NCBI RefSeq assembly: GCF_900106035.1
Contig: NZ_FNUC01000003.1
Span: forward strand, 372,001 to 436,000
Source of the DNA: Jiangella alba
Lineage (GTDB): Bacteria > Actinomycetota > Actinomycetes > Jiangellales > Jiangellaceae
Direction of reading: 5' to 3'
DNA: 64,000 nucleotides
Below, in pieces: positions 35,278 through 42,679 of this stretch. Within the stretch, counting starts at the first letter, position 1, and every line of letters begins with the position of its first letter. The notes beneath the pieces are model-generated. The model made no database searches and was not told where the DNA came from. It saw only the letters and a program-made list of their open reading frames with translations. The position numbers and the translations under genes were made by a program.

Positions 35278-37419
35278 ATGAGACTCATGCACCGACCCCG
35301 CCGAACGCTTCGCGCCGCAGGTCTCACGTTCACCGCCGCAGCCCTCGTGCTCGGAATGTCCGCCGCGGCCGTGCAGGCCGATCCGCCGGACTACGTCGTC
35401 CAGCCGATCGACCCGCAGAACTGGATCAACCAGTACGACATGACCTGGGACGACTGGACCGACATCCCGGGCACCGAGTGGAACGACCCCGACGTCAAGC
35501 CGAGCGAGCGCGGCCTGCGCATCGCCCTCGTCGCGGTCGACTTCAAGGACATCCCGTTCGTCATCACGCAGCCGAAGGGGTCGGACCCGTTCGGCAACCC
35601 GCAGATCGACCCGATCCAGCGCGAAGAGGTCCCGGACTTCTACCGCGACTACTACATGGAGCCGAACGAGTACAACCACGGCCGCACCATCCACGAGTAC
35701 TGGATGGAGCAGAGCCGCGGCCGGCTCGGCGTCAACGAGATGGACACGTTCGGGCCGTACACGCTGCCGCGCAACCAGTTCGAGTACGGCCTCAACGAGA
35801 GCTGGATCCGCAACGCGCCGGGCGAGCACTGTCCCGAGGGCTACACCTGCAACGGCAACGTCGAGGGCGACACCGACAACCTGTGGCGGGCCGACCTCGC
35901 CGAGCAGGGCACGCCCTGCGTGGGCAGCCGGTGCGGCTACGACGTCGTGCTGCGCGTCTACGCCGGCTACGACCAGACCTCGGTCTGGCAGGAGTTCGGC
36001 GAGATGATGTTCGACTCCAAGGAGGACGTGCCGGACGAGTGGGGCCCGCCGGAGTGGCTGGACCCCGACGACTCGATGCCGAACTGGGCGCCGACCCGCT
36101 ACGTCGAGTGGACCTCCTGGCTGGCGTCGTCGCAGCGCTGGGGCAGCGCGTCGATCCGCCAGGCGGAGAGCTCGGGCACCATCACGCACGAGATGGGGCA
36201 CTTCTTCTTCAGCATCGGCGACAACAACAACAATCCGTTCTCGGACCGGCAGAGCCCGCCGTCGCCGTTCCATCGGGTGGGATCCGCACCCTGGGACATG
36301 ATGGACCGCGGCTCGTTCAACGGCCCCGGCGGTCACCACATGCGCTGGGTGGTGCCGCCGAACATGGGCGGGTGGTCGCCGGCCGGCCTGATGGTGCGCA
36401 ACAAGATGCTGGCCGGCATCGCCGACAACCTGGTGGAGCTCAGCCGGGAGAACCTGGCGAACACCGGCGTGTACGTCGACCGGGTCACGGCGCGCGCCGT
36501 CGACGCGGGTGAGGACGGCACGTCCGGCGTCCGCATCAGGCTGGACGGGCCGGGCCAGTTCGCCGACCGCACCCCCGCCTGCGACGCCGACACCGACCCG
36601 TTCTGCCACACCGAGCCGGTCACGCAGGGCGGGCAGCTCACCACCGGGTGGGACGACTACACCGTCGAGGTCGTCGACCGCATGGGCTTCGACTCGTTCA
36701 CGCCGGACAGCGGCGTGATGATCGCGAAGAACAAGCCGCGCGGCTCGACCACCTGCGGCTACAGCTGCTTCAACTGGACCATCGACGCCAACCCCGATGA
36801 CATCGGGCTGGTCGACTTCTACCGCCCCGACGGCACCCCCGTCATGGCGTCGATCGCCGACCACCGCCAGCTCAACGACGCCCTCTTCCACGCCGGCACC
36901 AACTCCGGCTCGGAGTACGAGTACGTCGACGAGCACAACCGGCTGCACTTCTACGTCATCGACATGCAGCGCGACGACGACGGCGTGCTGTCGTACGACC
37001 TCGCGGTGCGGTCGCTGGACGGCGACGGCGCGCAGGACCGCGGGGTGGAGCTCGGCGACGGCGACGTCGAGGGCCTGCGGACCAGCCAGGCGGCGCAGTG
37101 CACGTTCCCGCTGACGAACACCGGCTCGGCCGCGACGAACACCGCGGGCCACCCGACCGACGTCGCGTCGAAGCTGGACAACGACGTGTACCGGCTGTCG
37201 GTGGCGTCGAGCGGCAAGGGCTGGACGGCGCAACTGGACAACGCGCTCACCACCGCGCGGGCCGGCGACACCGTCGAGGTGCCGGTGTACGTCACCCGCG
37301 AGACGCCGGCGGCGCGCGAGACCACGGTCACGCTCACCGCGACGTCGGAGAGCGACCCGGCGGCCACCAGGTCCGTCACCTGTACGGTTGCGGTCAAGGA
37401 CACCAACCCGCGCCGCTGA
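35278..37419 (+). CDS. secreted M6 metallopeptidase (immune inhibitor A-like), copy 3
   Basis: 713 residues. Signal peptide ending at VQA-D; zinc motif HEMGH at residues 304-308 with SIGDNNNNPFS. The mature start VVQPIDPQNWINQYDMTWDDWTD differs from copy 2 in few positions, and the C-terminal end AVKDTNPRR is identical. ATG 35278 has AAGGAG eight bases upstream; the frame opens earlier but inside the hairpin. No promoter fits between the hairpin and the start, so expression by read-through from copy 2 is likely. Confidence 0.9.
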   Translation: MRLMHRPRRTLRAAGLTFTAAALVLGMSAAAVQADPPDYVVQPIDPQNWINQYDMTWDDWTDIPGTEWNDPDVKPSERGLRIALVAVDFKDIPFVITQPKGSDPFGNPQIDPIQREEVPDFYRDYYMEPNEYNHGRTIHEYWMEQSRGRLGVNEMDTFGPYTLPRNQFEYGLNESWIRNAPGEHCPEGYTCNGNVEGDTDNLWRADLAEQGTPCVGSRCGYDVVLRVYAGYDQTSVWQEFGEMMFDSKEDVPDEWGPPEWLDPDDSMPNWAPTRYVEWTSWLASSQRWGSASIRQAESSGTITHEMGHFFFSIGDNNNNPFSDRQSPPSPFHRVGSAPWDMMDRGSFNGPGGHHMRWVVPPNMGGWSPAGLMVRNKMLAGIADNLVELSRENLANTGVYVDRVTARAVDAGEDGTSGVRIRLDGPGQFADRTPACDADTDPFCHTEPVTQGGQLTTGWDDYTVEVVDRMGFDSFTPDSGVMIAKNKPRGSTTCGYSCFNWTIDANPDDIGLVDFYRPDGTPVMASIADHRQLNDALFHAGTNSGSEYEYVDEHNRLHFYVIDMQRDDDGVLSYDLAVRSLDGDGAQDRGVELGDGDVEGLRTSQAAQCTFPLTNTGSAATNTAGHPTDVASKLDNDVYRLSVASSGKGWTAQLDNALTTARAGDTVEVPVYVTRETPAARETTVTLTATSESDPAATRSVTCTVAVKDTNPRR

Positions 37420-37432
37420 TCTCGAGTGGGCA

Positions 37433-37465
37433 CCCGGGCGGCGGCGCGTGCCGTCGCCGCCCGGG
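37433..37465 (+). terminator. hairpin after M6 copy 3
   Basis: CCCGGGCGGCG pairs with CGCCGCCCGGG around an 11-base loop, 13 bases after the stop codon. Confidence 0.6.
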
Positions 37466-37488
37466 CTCCCGGTGAGGGGACACATCCC

Positions 37489-37950
37489 GTGCAACGTTTG
37501 CGTGGCCGCGCGGCGCTCGCCGCCGCTGCCGTGATCCCGGTGCTGCTGGCCGGGTGCTCCGGATCGTCCGACGACGCCGAGGCGTCCGGCTCCGGCTCCG
37601 AGGCCGGTGTCGTGCGGGTGCTCATCCCGGACGGCAACCTGCGCCGGCTGGGCGAGCCGTGCAACGGGGCGGGCGCGTTCCGCTCCGTCCACGCCCAGGC
37701 GACCTTCACGGTCGAGGACGGCGACGGCGTCGAGGTGGCGCGCGGCGAGCTGCCGGGCGGCACCGCGGAGCAGATGATGGACGTCAGCTTCCGCGAGGGC
37801 ATGCGGCAGCCGACGATGTGCGTCATGACCGTCGACGTCGAGGGGCTGACCTCGCCGGACGGCCTCGAGTTCGTCGTCGGCGACGGCTTCGCCGTGCCCA
37901 TCGAGCCGGCCGACGACGCGGAACTGATCGGAGAGGTGTTGATCTCGTGA
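37489..37950 (+). CDS. lipoprotein of unknown function
   Basis: 153 residues. Signal peptide with lipobox LLAGC, a Ser/Gly/Asp linker, then a small beta-rich domain with two cysteines (GEPCNG and PTMCVM) that may pair. I recognise no family. GTG 37489 has GAGGGG upstream. It overlaps the thioredoxin-like gene by four bases, so the two are coexpressed at the cell surface directly after the peptidase genes. Confidence 0.7.
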   Translation: MQRLRGRAALAAAAVIPVLLAGCSGSSDDAEASGSGSEAGVVRVLIPDGNLRRLGEPCNGAGAFRSVHAQATFTVEDGDGVEVARGELPGGTAEQMMDVSFREGMRQPTMCVMTVDVEGLTSPDGLEFVVGDGFAVPIEPADDAELIGEVLIS

Positions 37951-38498
37951 GGCGGCTTCTGACCGGTGTGGTCGTGGCGGTGCTGGCGCTGGCCGGGTGC
38001 TCGGGGTCGGACGACCCCGCCGCGGTCTCGTTCGAGCTGCCCGGCGACGTGCCGGCCGACGTGACGTTCATCGACGCTCCGCCGACCGCGCCGCCGGCGC
38101 CGTCGTTCGAGCTGGAGCTGCTCGACGGCAGCACCCTCGACCTCGCGGAGCAGTGGGAGCAGCGGCCGGTCGTGCTGGTGTTCTTCGAGTCGTTCTGCGA
38201 GCTGTGCGCGCAGCAGCAGGCCGACATCACCGCGCTGAGCGAGGAGTACCGCGACACCGTCCTGTTCGTCGGCGTCGGCAGCGCGACCAGCGCGGACGAC
38301 GCCGCCGAGTACCTGCGCGAGCACGACATCGCGTATCCGGTCGGCCTGGACCCCGACGGCGAGGTGTTCCGGCGCTACGGTGTCGACGAGCCGCCGCTGG
38401 TGGCGTTGATCGCGCGCGGCGGGCAGCTGATCCGCGGCTGGCCGGGTGGCGTGGACGATCTCGGCAGCCAGCTGACGGAGTTCGTCGTCGCCGGGTGA
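37947..38498 (+). CDS. thioredoxin-like membrane-anchored lipoprotein
   Basis: 183 residues. Lipobox LALAGC, then a redoxin/TlpA-type domain with active-site ESFCELCAQQ (CxxC) at about residues 86-95 and the cis-Pro region EPPLVALI. It probably handles disulfides of exported proteins. Its position just after three cysteine-rich secreted peptidases suggests them as clients; this is inference. GTG start overlaps the upstream gene by GTGA. Confidence 0.82.
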   Translation: MRRLLTGVVVAVLALAGCSGSDDPAAVSFELPGDVPADVTFIDAPPTAPPAPSFELELLDGSTLDLAEQWEQRPVVLVFFESFCELCAQQQADITALSEEYRDTVLFVGVGSATSADDAAEYLREHDIAYPVGLDPDGEVFRRYGVDEPPLVALIARGGQLIRGWPGGVDDLGSQLTEFVVAG

Positions 38499-38519
38499 CG
38501 GATTCATCCGATTCATCCC

Positions 38520-38540
38520 GGTAGCATGTGATATGTTACT
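38520..38540. promoter_or_regulatory. palindromic operator upstream of the PucR-type gene
   Basis: GGTAGCAT and ATGTTACT flank GTGAT; same 8-5-8 layout and GTG spacer as the sites at 20664 and 29788. It ends 18 bases before the ATG at 38559, so a bound protein would block transcription or early elongation. Confidence 0.6.
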
Positions 38541-38558
38541 GCGCGGGCGGAGGTGACC

Positions 38559-39857
38559 ATGGAACTCTCGATGCAGCAGATCCTGGAGAGCCTGGCGCAG
38601 CGGGTGGCGCGGCCGGCCGTGCTCGAGGACCGGTACATGCGGCTGCTCGCGTTCAGCTCGCACGACCGGCCGATCGACGACGTGCGGGAAGACTCCATCC
38701 TGCGCCGGCACGCCTCGTCCGAGGTGCGCGGCTGGCTGAAGCGGTTCGGGCTGCCGAACCTGCGCCGGCCGCTGCGGCTGCCGGCCAACCCCGAGCTGCA
38801 CATGCTGCCGCGGGTCTGCGTCCCCGTCGTCTACCGCGGCAAGCTGCTCGGCCACCTCTGGTTCGTCGACGCCGACGGCAGCATGAGCGACGCCGACCTC
38901 GACGCGTGCGTGCAGGGTGCGGCCGAGCTGGGCGAGTGGCTGCATCGCGAGAGCGTGGCCAGCCTGTTCTCGTCCGCCCGGCTGGCCGACACCATGCACA
39001 TGCTGCTGAGCAGCTCGCCGATGAGCGCCCAGGCCGCCGGCAGCCTCATCGACGCCGGCTACATGCCCGAGCGCGACGGCGTCGTCGCCGTGGTGCTGCA
39101 GGGCGTGCCGCGCCGCTCGTCCGCCGTCGACATCGAGGACGCCCTCGCCCAGGCCGTCGCCGACTTCCGCCGCGTGGTCCGGCGCGGCCAGGCGCTGGAC
39201 CTGATCAGCCGCGACCACGCCGTCCTGCTGCTGTCCTGCGCCGGCGACCACGACATCTACGTCGACGAACGGGTCGAAGGGCTGGTCGAACTGACCCGGT
39301 CCGCGTTGGGCGGCGCCGGGTCCGACGCCGCCCTCGTCGTCGGCGTCGGCAGCCGCCGCGACGCGCTCGAGCACGCCTACGCGTCCTTCCGCGAGGCCCG
39401 CATGTCCGCCGACGCCGCCCGCCTGCTCCCCGGCCTCGGCGACGTCGTGCACTGGTCCCGGCTCGGCATCCACCAGATCGTCGTCAAGCTGGCGTCGCTC
39501 GGCGAGGAGGTGCCGACCGTCCATCCCGGCCTCGGCCACCTGCTCGACGACCCCGACGCGCTGCCGCTGCTGGAGACCCTCGAGACCTACCTCGACGTCG
39601 CGGGCAACGCCCAGCTCACCGCCGAACGCCTCAACCTGCACCGGACGTCGCTGTACTACCGGCTGCAACGGCTGGAGCAGCTCGCCCACACCAACCTCAA
39701 GAGCGGCGCCGAGCGGCTGGCCCTGCACCTGTCGCTCAAGGTGGCACGCATGACCGGCCAGTACGCGCCCCGCCAGGCCGGCCCGGCCGACGCCGCCGTC
39801 CCCGACGCCACCGGCACCGACAACGTCACGCCCTTCCCCGCGGTGGCCTCTCGCTGA
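38559..39857 (+). CDS. PucR/CdaR-type transcriptional regulator
   Basis: 432 residues. The C-terminal helix-turn-helix (LETYLDVAGNAQLTAERL, LHRTSLYYRLQRLE) is the PucR HTH_30 type; a GGDEF-like middle domain and an N-terminal sensor part precede it. ATG 38559 is favoured by GGAGG six bases upstream; a GTG at 38553 overlaps that site. It may activate amino-acid or peptide use. Location after the peptidases and behind a site shared with the hydroxyproline genes suggests a role in the same network. Confidence 0.85.
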   Translation: MELSMQQILESLAQRVARPAVLEDRYMRLLAFSSHDRPIDDVREDSILRRHASSEVRGWLKRFGLPNLRRPLRLPANPELHMLPRVCVPVVYRGKLLGHLWFVDADGSMSDADLDACVQGAAELGEWLHRESVASLFSSARLADTMHMLLSSSPMSAQAAGSLIDAGYMPERDGVVAVVLQGVPRRSSAVDIEDALAQAVADFRRVVRRGQALDLISRDHAVLLLSCAGDHDIYVDERVEGLVELTRSALGGAGSDAALVVGVGSRRDALEHAYASFREARMSADAARLLPGLGDVVHWSRLGIHQIVVKLASLGEEVPTVHPGLGHLLDDPDALPLLETLETYLDVAGNAQLTAERLNLHRTSLYYRLQRLEQLAHTNLKSGAERLALHLSLKVARMTGQYAPRQAGPADAAVPDATGTDNVTPFPAVASR

Positions 39858-39875
39858 CGCTCCGCCGTCGACCGA

Positions 39876-39931
39876 CCATGATCATCAACCTTTTGGGCTG
39901 CTATGACGACGCAGAAGGTTGATGATCATGG
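39876..39931. terminator. hairpin between PucR gene and convergent M6 copy 4
   Basis: CCATGATCATCAACCTT (39876-39892) and its perfect complement (39915-39931) enclose 22 bases. The stem is unusually AT-rich for this genome, so it could be a dispersed repeat as well as a bidirectional terminator. Confidence 0.65.
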
Positions 39932-40016
39932 AGGGGCGCGGCGGAAGGAACCGGCCACCGGGGCCGCCGCTGCGGTCGGCGGCACCCGGTGGCCGGTGGG
40001 TGGTGGGGCGTGGCGG

Positions 40017-42377
40017 TCAGTCCGTCGGCAGCTCCGCCGCCAGCGACACGAGTGCGGCGCTGACCAGGGTGCGGGCACCCGTGCCGGCGACGTCCTCGGA
40101 CATCGTCGCGAACCGCTCGAGGGCGCGCTCCGCGCCCCGGCCGCTGGCCCGGTCGGCGATGTCCAGCTGGGCCTTCAGCCGCTGGTGCTCGCCCTGGGTC
40201 AGGAACCCGCCGGACCGGTAGTCCGCGAGCAGGCCGCGGGCGTTGTCGTACCCGGCCTCGACCGAGTCCGCGGTCAGCTCGACCTCGACGGTGACGGTCG
40301 CGTCCGGGTCGGTCTCGCTGGTCGCCGTGACGGTCAGCGTCGCCGTGTCCGAAGCGTCGTCACCGGCCGTGGCGTACGCCCAGACCGGCACCGTCTTGCC
40401 GGCCGCGGCCGCCTTGATCTCGTACGGCAGGCTCACGTCCCAGCCCTCGCCGTCGACCGTCGAGGAGATCCGGTACACGTCCGAGCCGTAGATGCCCGCG
40501 CCGGCCTGACCGGTGTTCGTCAGCGGCAGGTTCACCAGGGCGGTCGAGTCGCCGACGGCGTACGCGGCGGCCTCGCCCAGCGCGGCGCCGCGCGCGTACG
40601 GACCGGCCGCGTCGGTGTTGCGCACCGCGACGTCGTAGAACAGCTCGCCCGCCTTGTCGCGGTAGGTGTCCAGGACGTAGAAGTGCAGCTTGTTCGGCGC
40701 GTCGAGGTACTCGTACTCGCTGCCCGACCCGGTGCCGGCGTGGAACGTCGCGTCGTCCAGCTGACGCGGGTCGCCCTTGACGACGGGCACCGGCTCGCCG
40801 CCGGTCTCGGTGGCGTTGCCCGGCCGGTAGAAGTCGATCCGGCCGATGTCGTTCGGGTTCGCGTCGACCAGCCACGCCCGCGGCGAGCCGCTGTTGCGGG
40901 ACTGGCCGATCAGCACGCCGTGCCCGGCGATGAAGGAGTCGTTGCCGACCCGCTCGACCACCTCGAGGTTGAACTGGTTCCAGGCGGTGCTGCTGGGCGT
41001 GCAGAAGAACGGGTCGTCGGTGCGCGCCTGGCAGGTGCCCGGGACGAACGGGCTGTCCAGCGACACGCTGAGGCCGACCATGTCGCCGTCCGGGATGTAC
41101 TCGCGGCCCTTGAGCGGCGTGACGGCGACACCGTCCTGGGCGAGGCCGGCCCGGGTGAGGCTGACGAACTCCTCCGCCTTGACGACGCCGAGACGGCCCT
41201 GGCCCGTGGTCTTGAAGTACAGCGTGTGGTGCGGGCCGAGCGCCGAGCCGCCCGCGTTCGGGACCTGCCAGCGGTTGTGCGTGCCGCCGGGTCCGTTGAA
41301 CGAGCCGCGGCTCATCATCTCCCAGTAGCCGGTGCCGGCCCGGCCGGTACCCGGGTCGAACGGGTTGTTGTAGTTGTCCGGCAGGCCGCGCAGGTGGCTG
41401 AACTCGTGCGCGAACACGCTGAGGCCGGAGTTCTCCGCCTGGGTGGACGTGCCGCCGCCGGCGTTCGGCCAGTGGTTGGCCGCCGACTGCCACGAGGTCC
41501 ACGGGACGTAACGGGTGGGCACGGCGTTGGGGATCGGGTTGCCGGCCGCGTTGAGGACCGGGCCCTCGGTGGCGCCGGGCGGGCCGAACTCCGGCGTGAC
41601 GTCCGCGGGGGTGCGGAACATCATCTCGCCGAACTCCTGCCAGGTCGACGTCTCGTCGTGGCCGGCGGTCACGTAGAAGCCGTTGTCGAAGCCGCAGAGG
41701 CCCGACTCACAGCCGATGTCGGCCCGCCAGAGCGCGCCGCCGTCGCGCCGGACGTCCTTGTTGCAGGTGTCGCCGGCCGGGCAGATCGAGTTCGGGCCGG
41801 TGACCGGTGCGTGCGACTGCGCGCCGTACTCGTGCAGCTTGCCCGGCATCTGGTAGGGCCCGAACACCTCCACGGTGACGCCGATGCGGCCGTGGCTGGT
41901 CTCCATCCAGTAGCCGTGCAGCGTCTGGCCCTGGTTGTACTCGTTCGGGACGGCGTAGTAGTCGTAGTACCACTGGTTCACCTCGTCGGGCGAGACCGGC
42001 TGCCACGGCGGCAGCGGGTTGCCGAACGGGTGCGACTCCGGTTCCTGGCTGATCAGGAACTTCTGGTCGGTGTACTCCAGCAGGATCACCGCGGTGCGGT
42101 ACTGGCTCTCCGAGCCCTGGCTGGTGGTGTCCTGGTTCCACGCGTCCGGGCGGATCTGCTGGTAGTCGTCCCAGGTCATCTCGGCCTGGTCCTCCCAGAC
42201 CTGCTCGTCGACCGGGACGATGGGCCCGGTGCCGGCGTCGTCGGCCGCACCGTCCTCGGCGTTGGCCGTCACCACTCCGGCCGACGCCGAGAGCGCCAGC
42301 GCCGCCACGCCGACGATCGCTCTGGCCCGCCAAGCCCTCCCGTGTCTCGCGGGCCGCCGTTCTGTCCTCGCCGTCAC
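40017..42377 (-). CDS. secreted M6 metallopeptidase (immune inhibitor A-like), copy 4
   Basis: 786 residues, more distant from copies 1-3. Signal peptide ending at TANA-E. Zinc motif HEFSH at residues 324-328 followed by GLPDNYNNPF, the canonical M6 arrangement. It shares YWEMMSRGSFNGPGG and the beta-rich C-terminal module, then adds a helical tail of about 80 residues (QGEHQRLKAQLDIADRAS) absent from the others. GTG 42377 has GGGAGGG upstream. It is transcribed towards the trio from the other side, next to a subtilase. Confidence 0.88.
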   Translation of the reverse strand: MTARTERRPARHGRAWRARAIVGVAALALSASAGVVTANAEDGAADDAGTGPIVPVDEQVWEDQAEMTWDDYQQIRPDAWNQDTTSQGSESQYRTAVILLEYTDQKFLISQEPESHPFGNPLPPWQPVSPDEVNQWYYDYYAVPNEYNQGQTLHGYWMETSHGRIGVTVEVFGPYQMPGKLHEYGAQSHAPVTGPNSICPAGDTCNKDVRRDGGALWRADIGCESGLCGFDNGFYVTAGHDETSTWQEFGEMMFRTPADVTPEFGPPGATEGPVLNAAGNPIPNAVPTRYVPWTSWQSAANHWPNAGGGTSTQAENSGLSVFAHEFSHLRGLPDNYNNPFDPGTGRAGTGYWEMMSRGSFNGPGGTHNRWQVPNAGGSALGPHHTLYFKTTGQGRLGVVKAEEFVSLTRAGLAQDGVAVTPLKGREYIPDGDMVGLSVSLDSPFVPGTCQARTDDPFFCTPSSTAWNQFNLEVVERVGNDSFIAGHGVLIGQSRNSGSPRAWLVDANPNDIGRIDFYRPGNATETGGEPVPVVKGDPRQLDDATFHAGTGSGSEYEYLDAPNKLHFYVLDTYRDKAGELFYDVAVRNTDAAGPYARGAALGEAAAYAVGDSTALVNLPLTNTGQAGAGIYGSDVYRISSTVDGEGWDVSLPYEIKAAAAGKTVPVWAYATAGDDASDTATLTVTATSETDPDATVTVEVELTADSVEAGYDNARGLLADYRSGGFLTQGEHQRLKAQLDIADRASGRGAERALERFATMSEDVAGTGARTLVSAALVSLAAELPTD

Positions 42378-42496
42378 TGCGCCCTCCCATGGGTAGACGC
42401 CGGTCCGCGGGGGTCTGCGGACCGGTCCGGCGACCGTAGGCCGGGGTGTGGCCCACGGTCACCGGACAGGTGCATGGAGATCGGCCGCGTCAGTCG

Positions 42497-42506
42497 GACA
42501 TCTGTC
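42497..42506. promoter_or_regulatory. GACATCTGTC element upstream of M6 copy 4
   Basis: This near-palindrome (GACA-TC-TGTC) lies 120 bases before the M6 start and recurs exactly at 44891-44900 upstream of the neighbouring subtilase gene. Confidence 0.35.
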
Positions 42507-42513
42507 GGGTCCC

Positions 42514-42679
42514 TAGGGTGTGTCTCCCAAGTCCATGGCCTACTGCGCGACGCCCAGGCGGCGCCTCGCGGCGTTCTCGTCAGTCGTCATAGAACCCCGC
42601 TATGACTCCCTCCTCGCACCTTGCGAGGCATCCACCTGGACGCCGCTCGCTACGGCCGAGTCTCGGGAGACGCACCCTA
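42514..42679. mobile_element. MITE-like hairpin element at the 3' end of the subtilase gene
   Basis: 166 bp with terminal inverted repeats TAGGGTGTGTCTCCC (42514-42528) and the inverse of TAGGGTGCGTCTCCC (42665-42679), 14 of 15 matching. The interior folds back on itself around GTCATAG-loop-CTATGAC near 42588-42608, so the whole element is one long imperfect hairpin. It has no transposase. The subtilase stop codon TAG (42677-42679) lies in its right end. Confidence 0.7.

Noticed and set aside
33049-37692. 1547-codon open frame antisense to M6 copies 2 and 3
   Set aside because: A by-product of high GC at third codon positions; the + strand has signal peptides, HEMGH motifs and ribosome binding sites.
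39903-42605. 900-codon open frame antisense to M6 copy 4
   Set aside because: Valine/arginine-rich shadow with no domain; the minus strand carries the peptidase.
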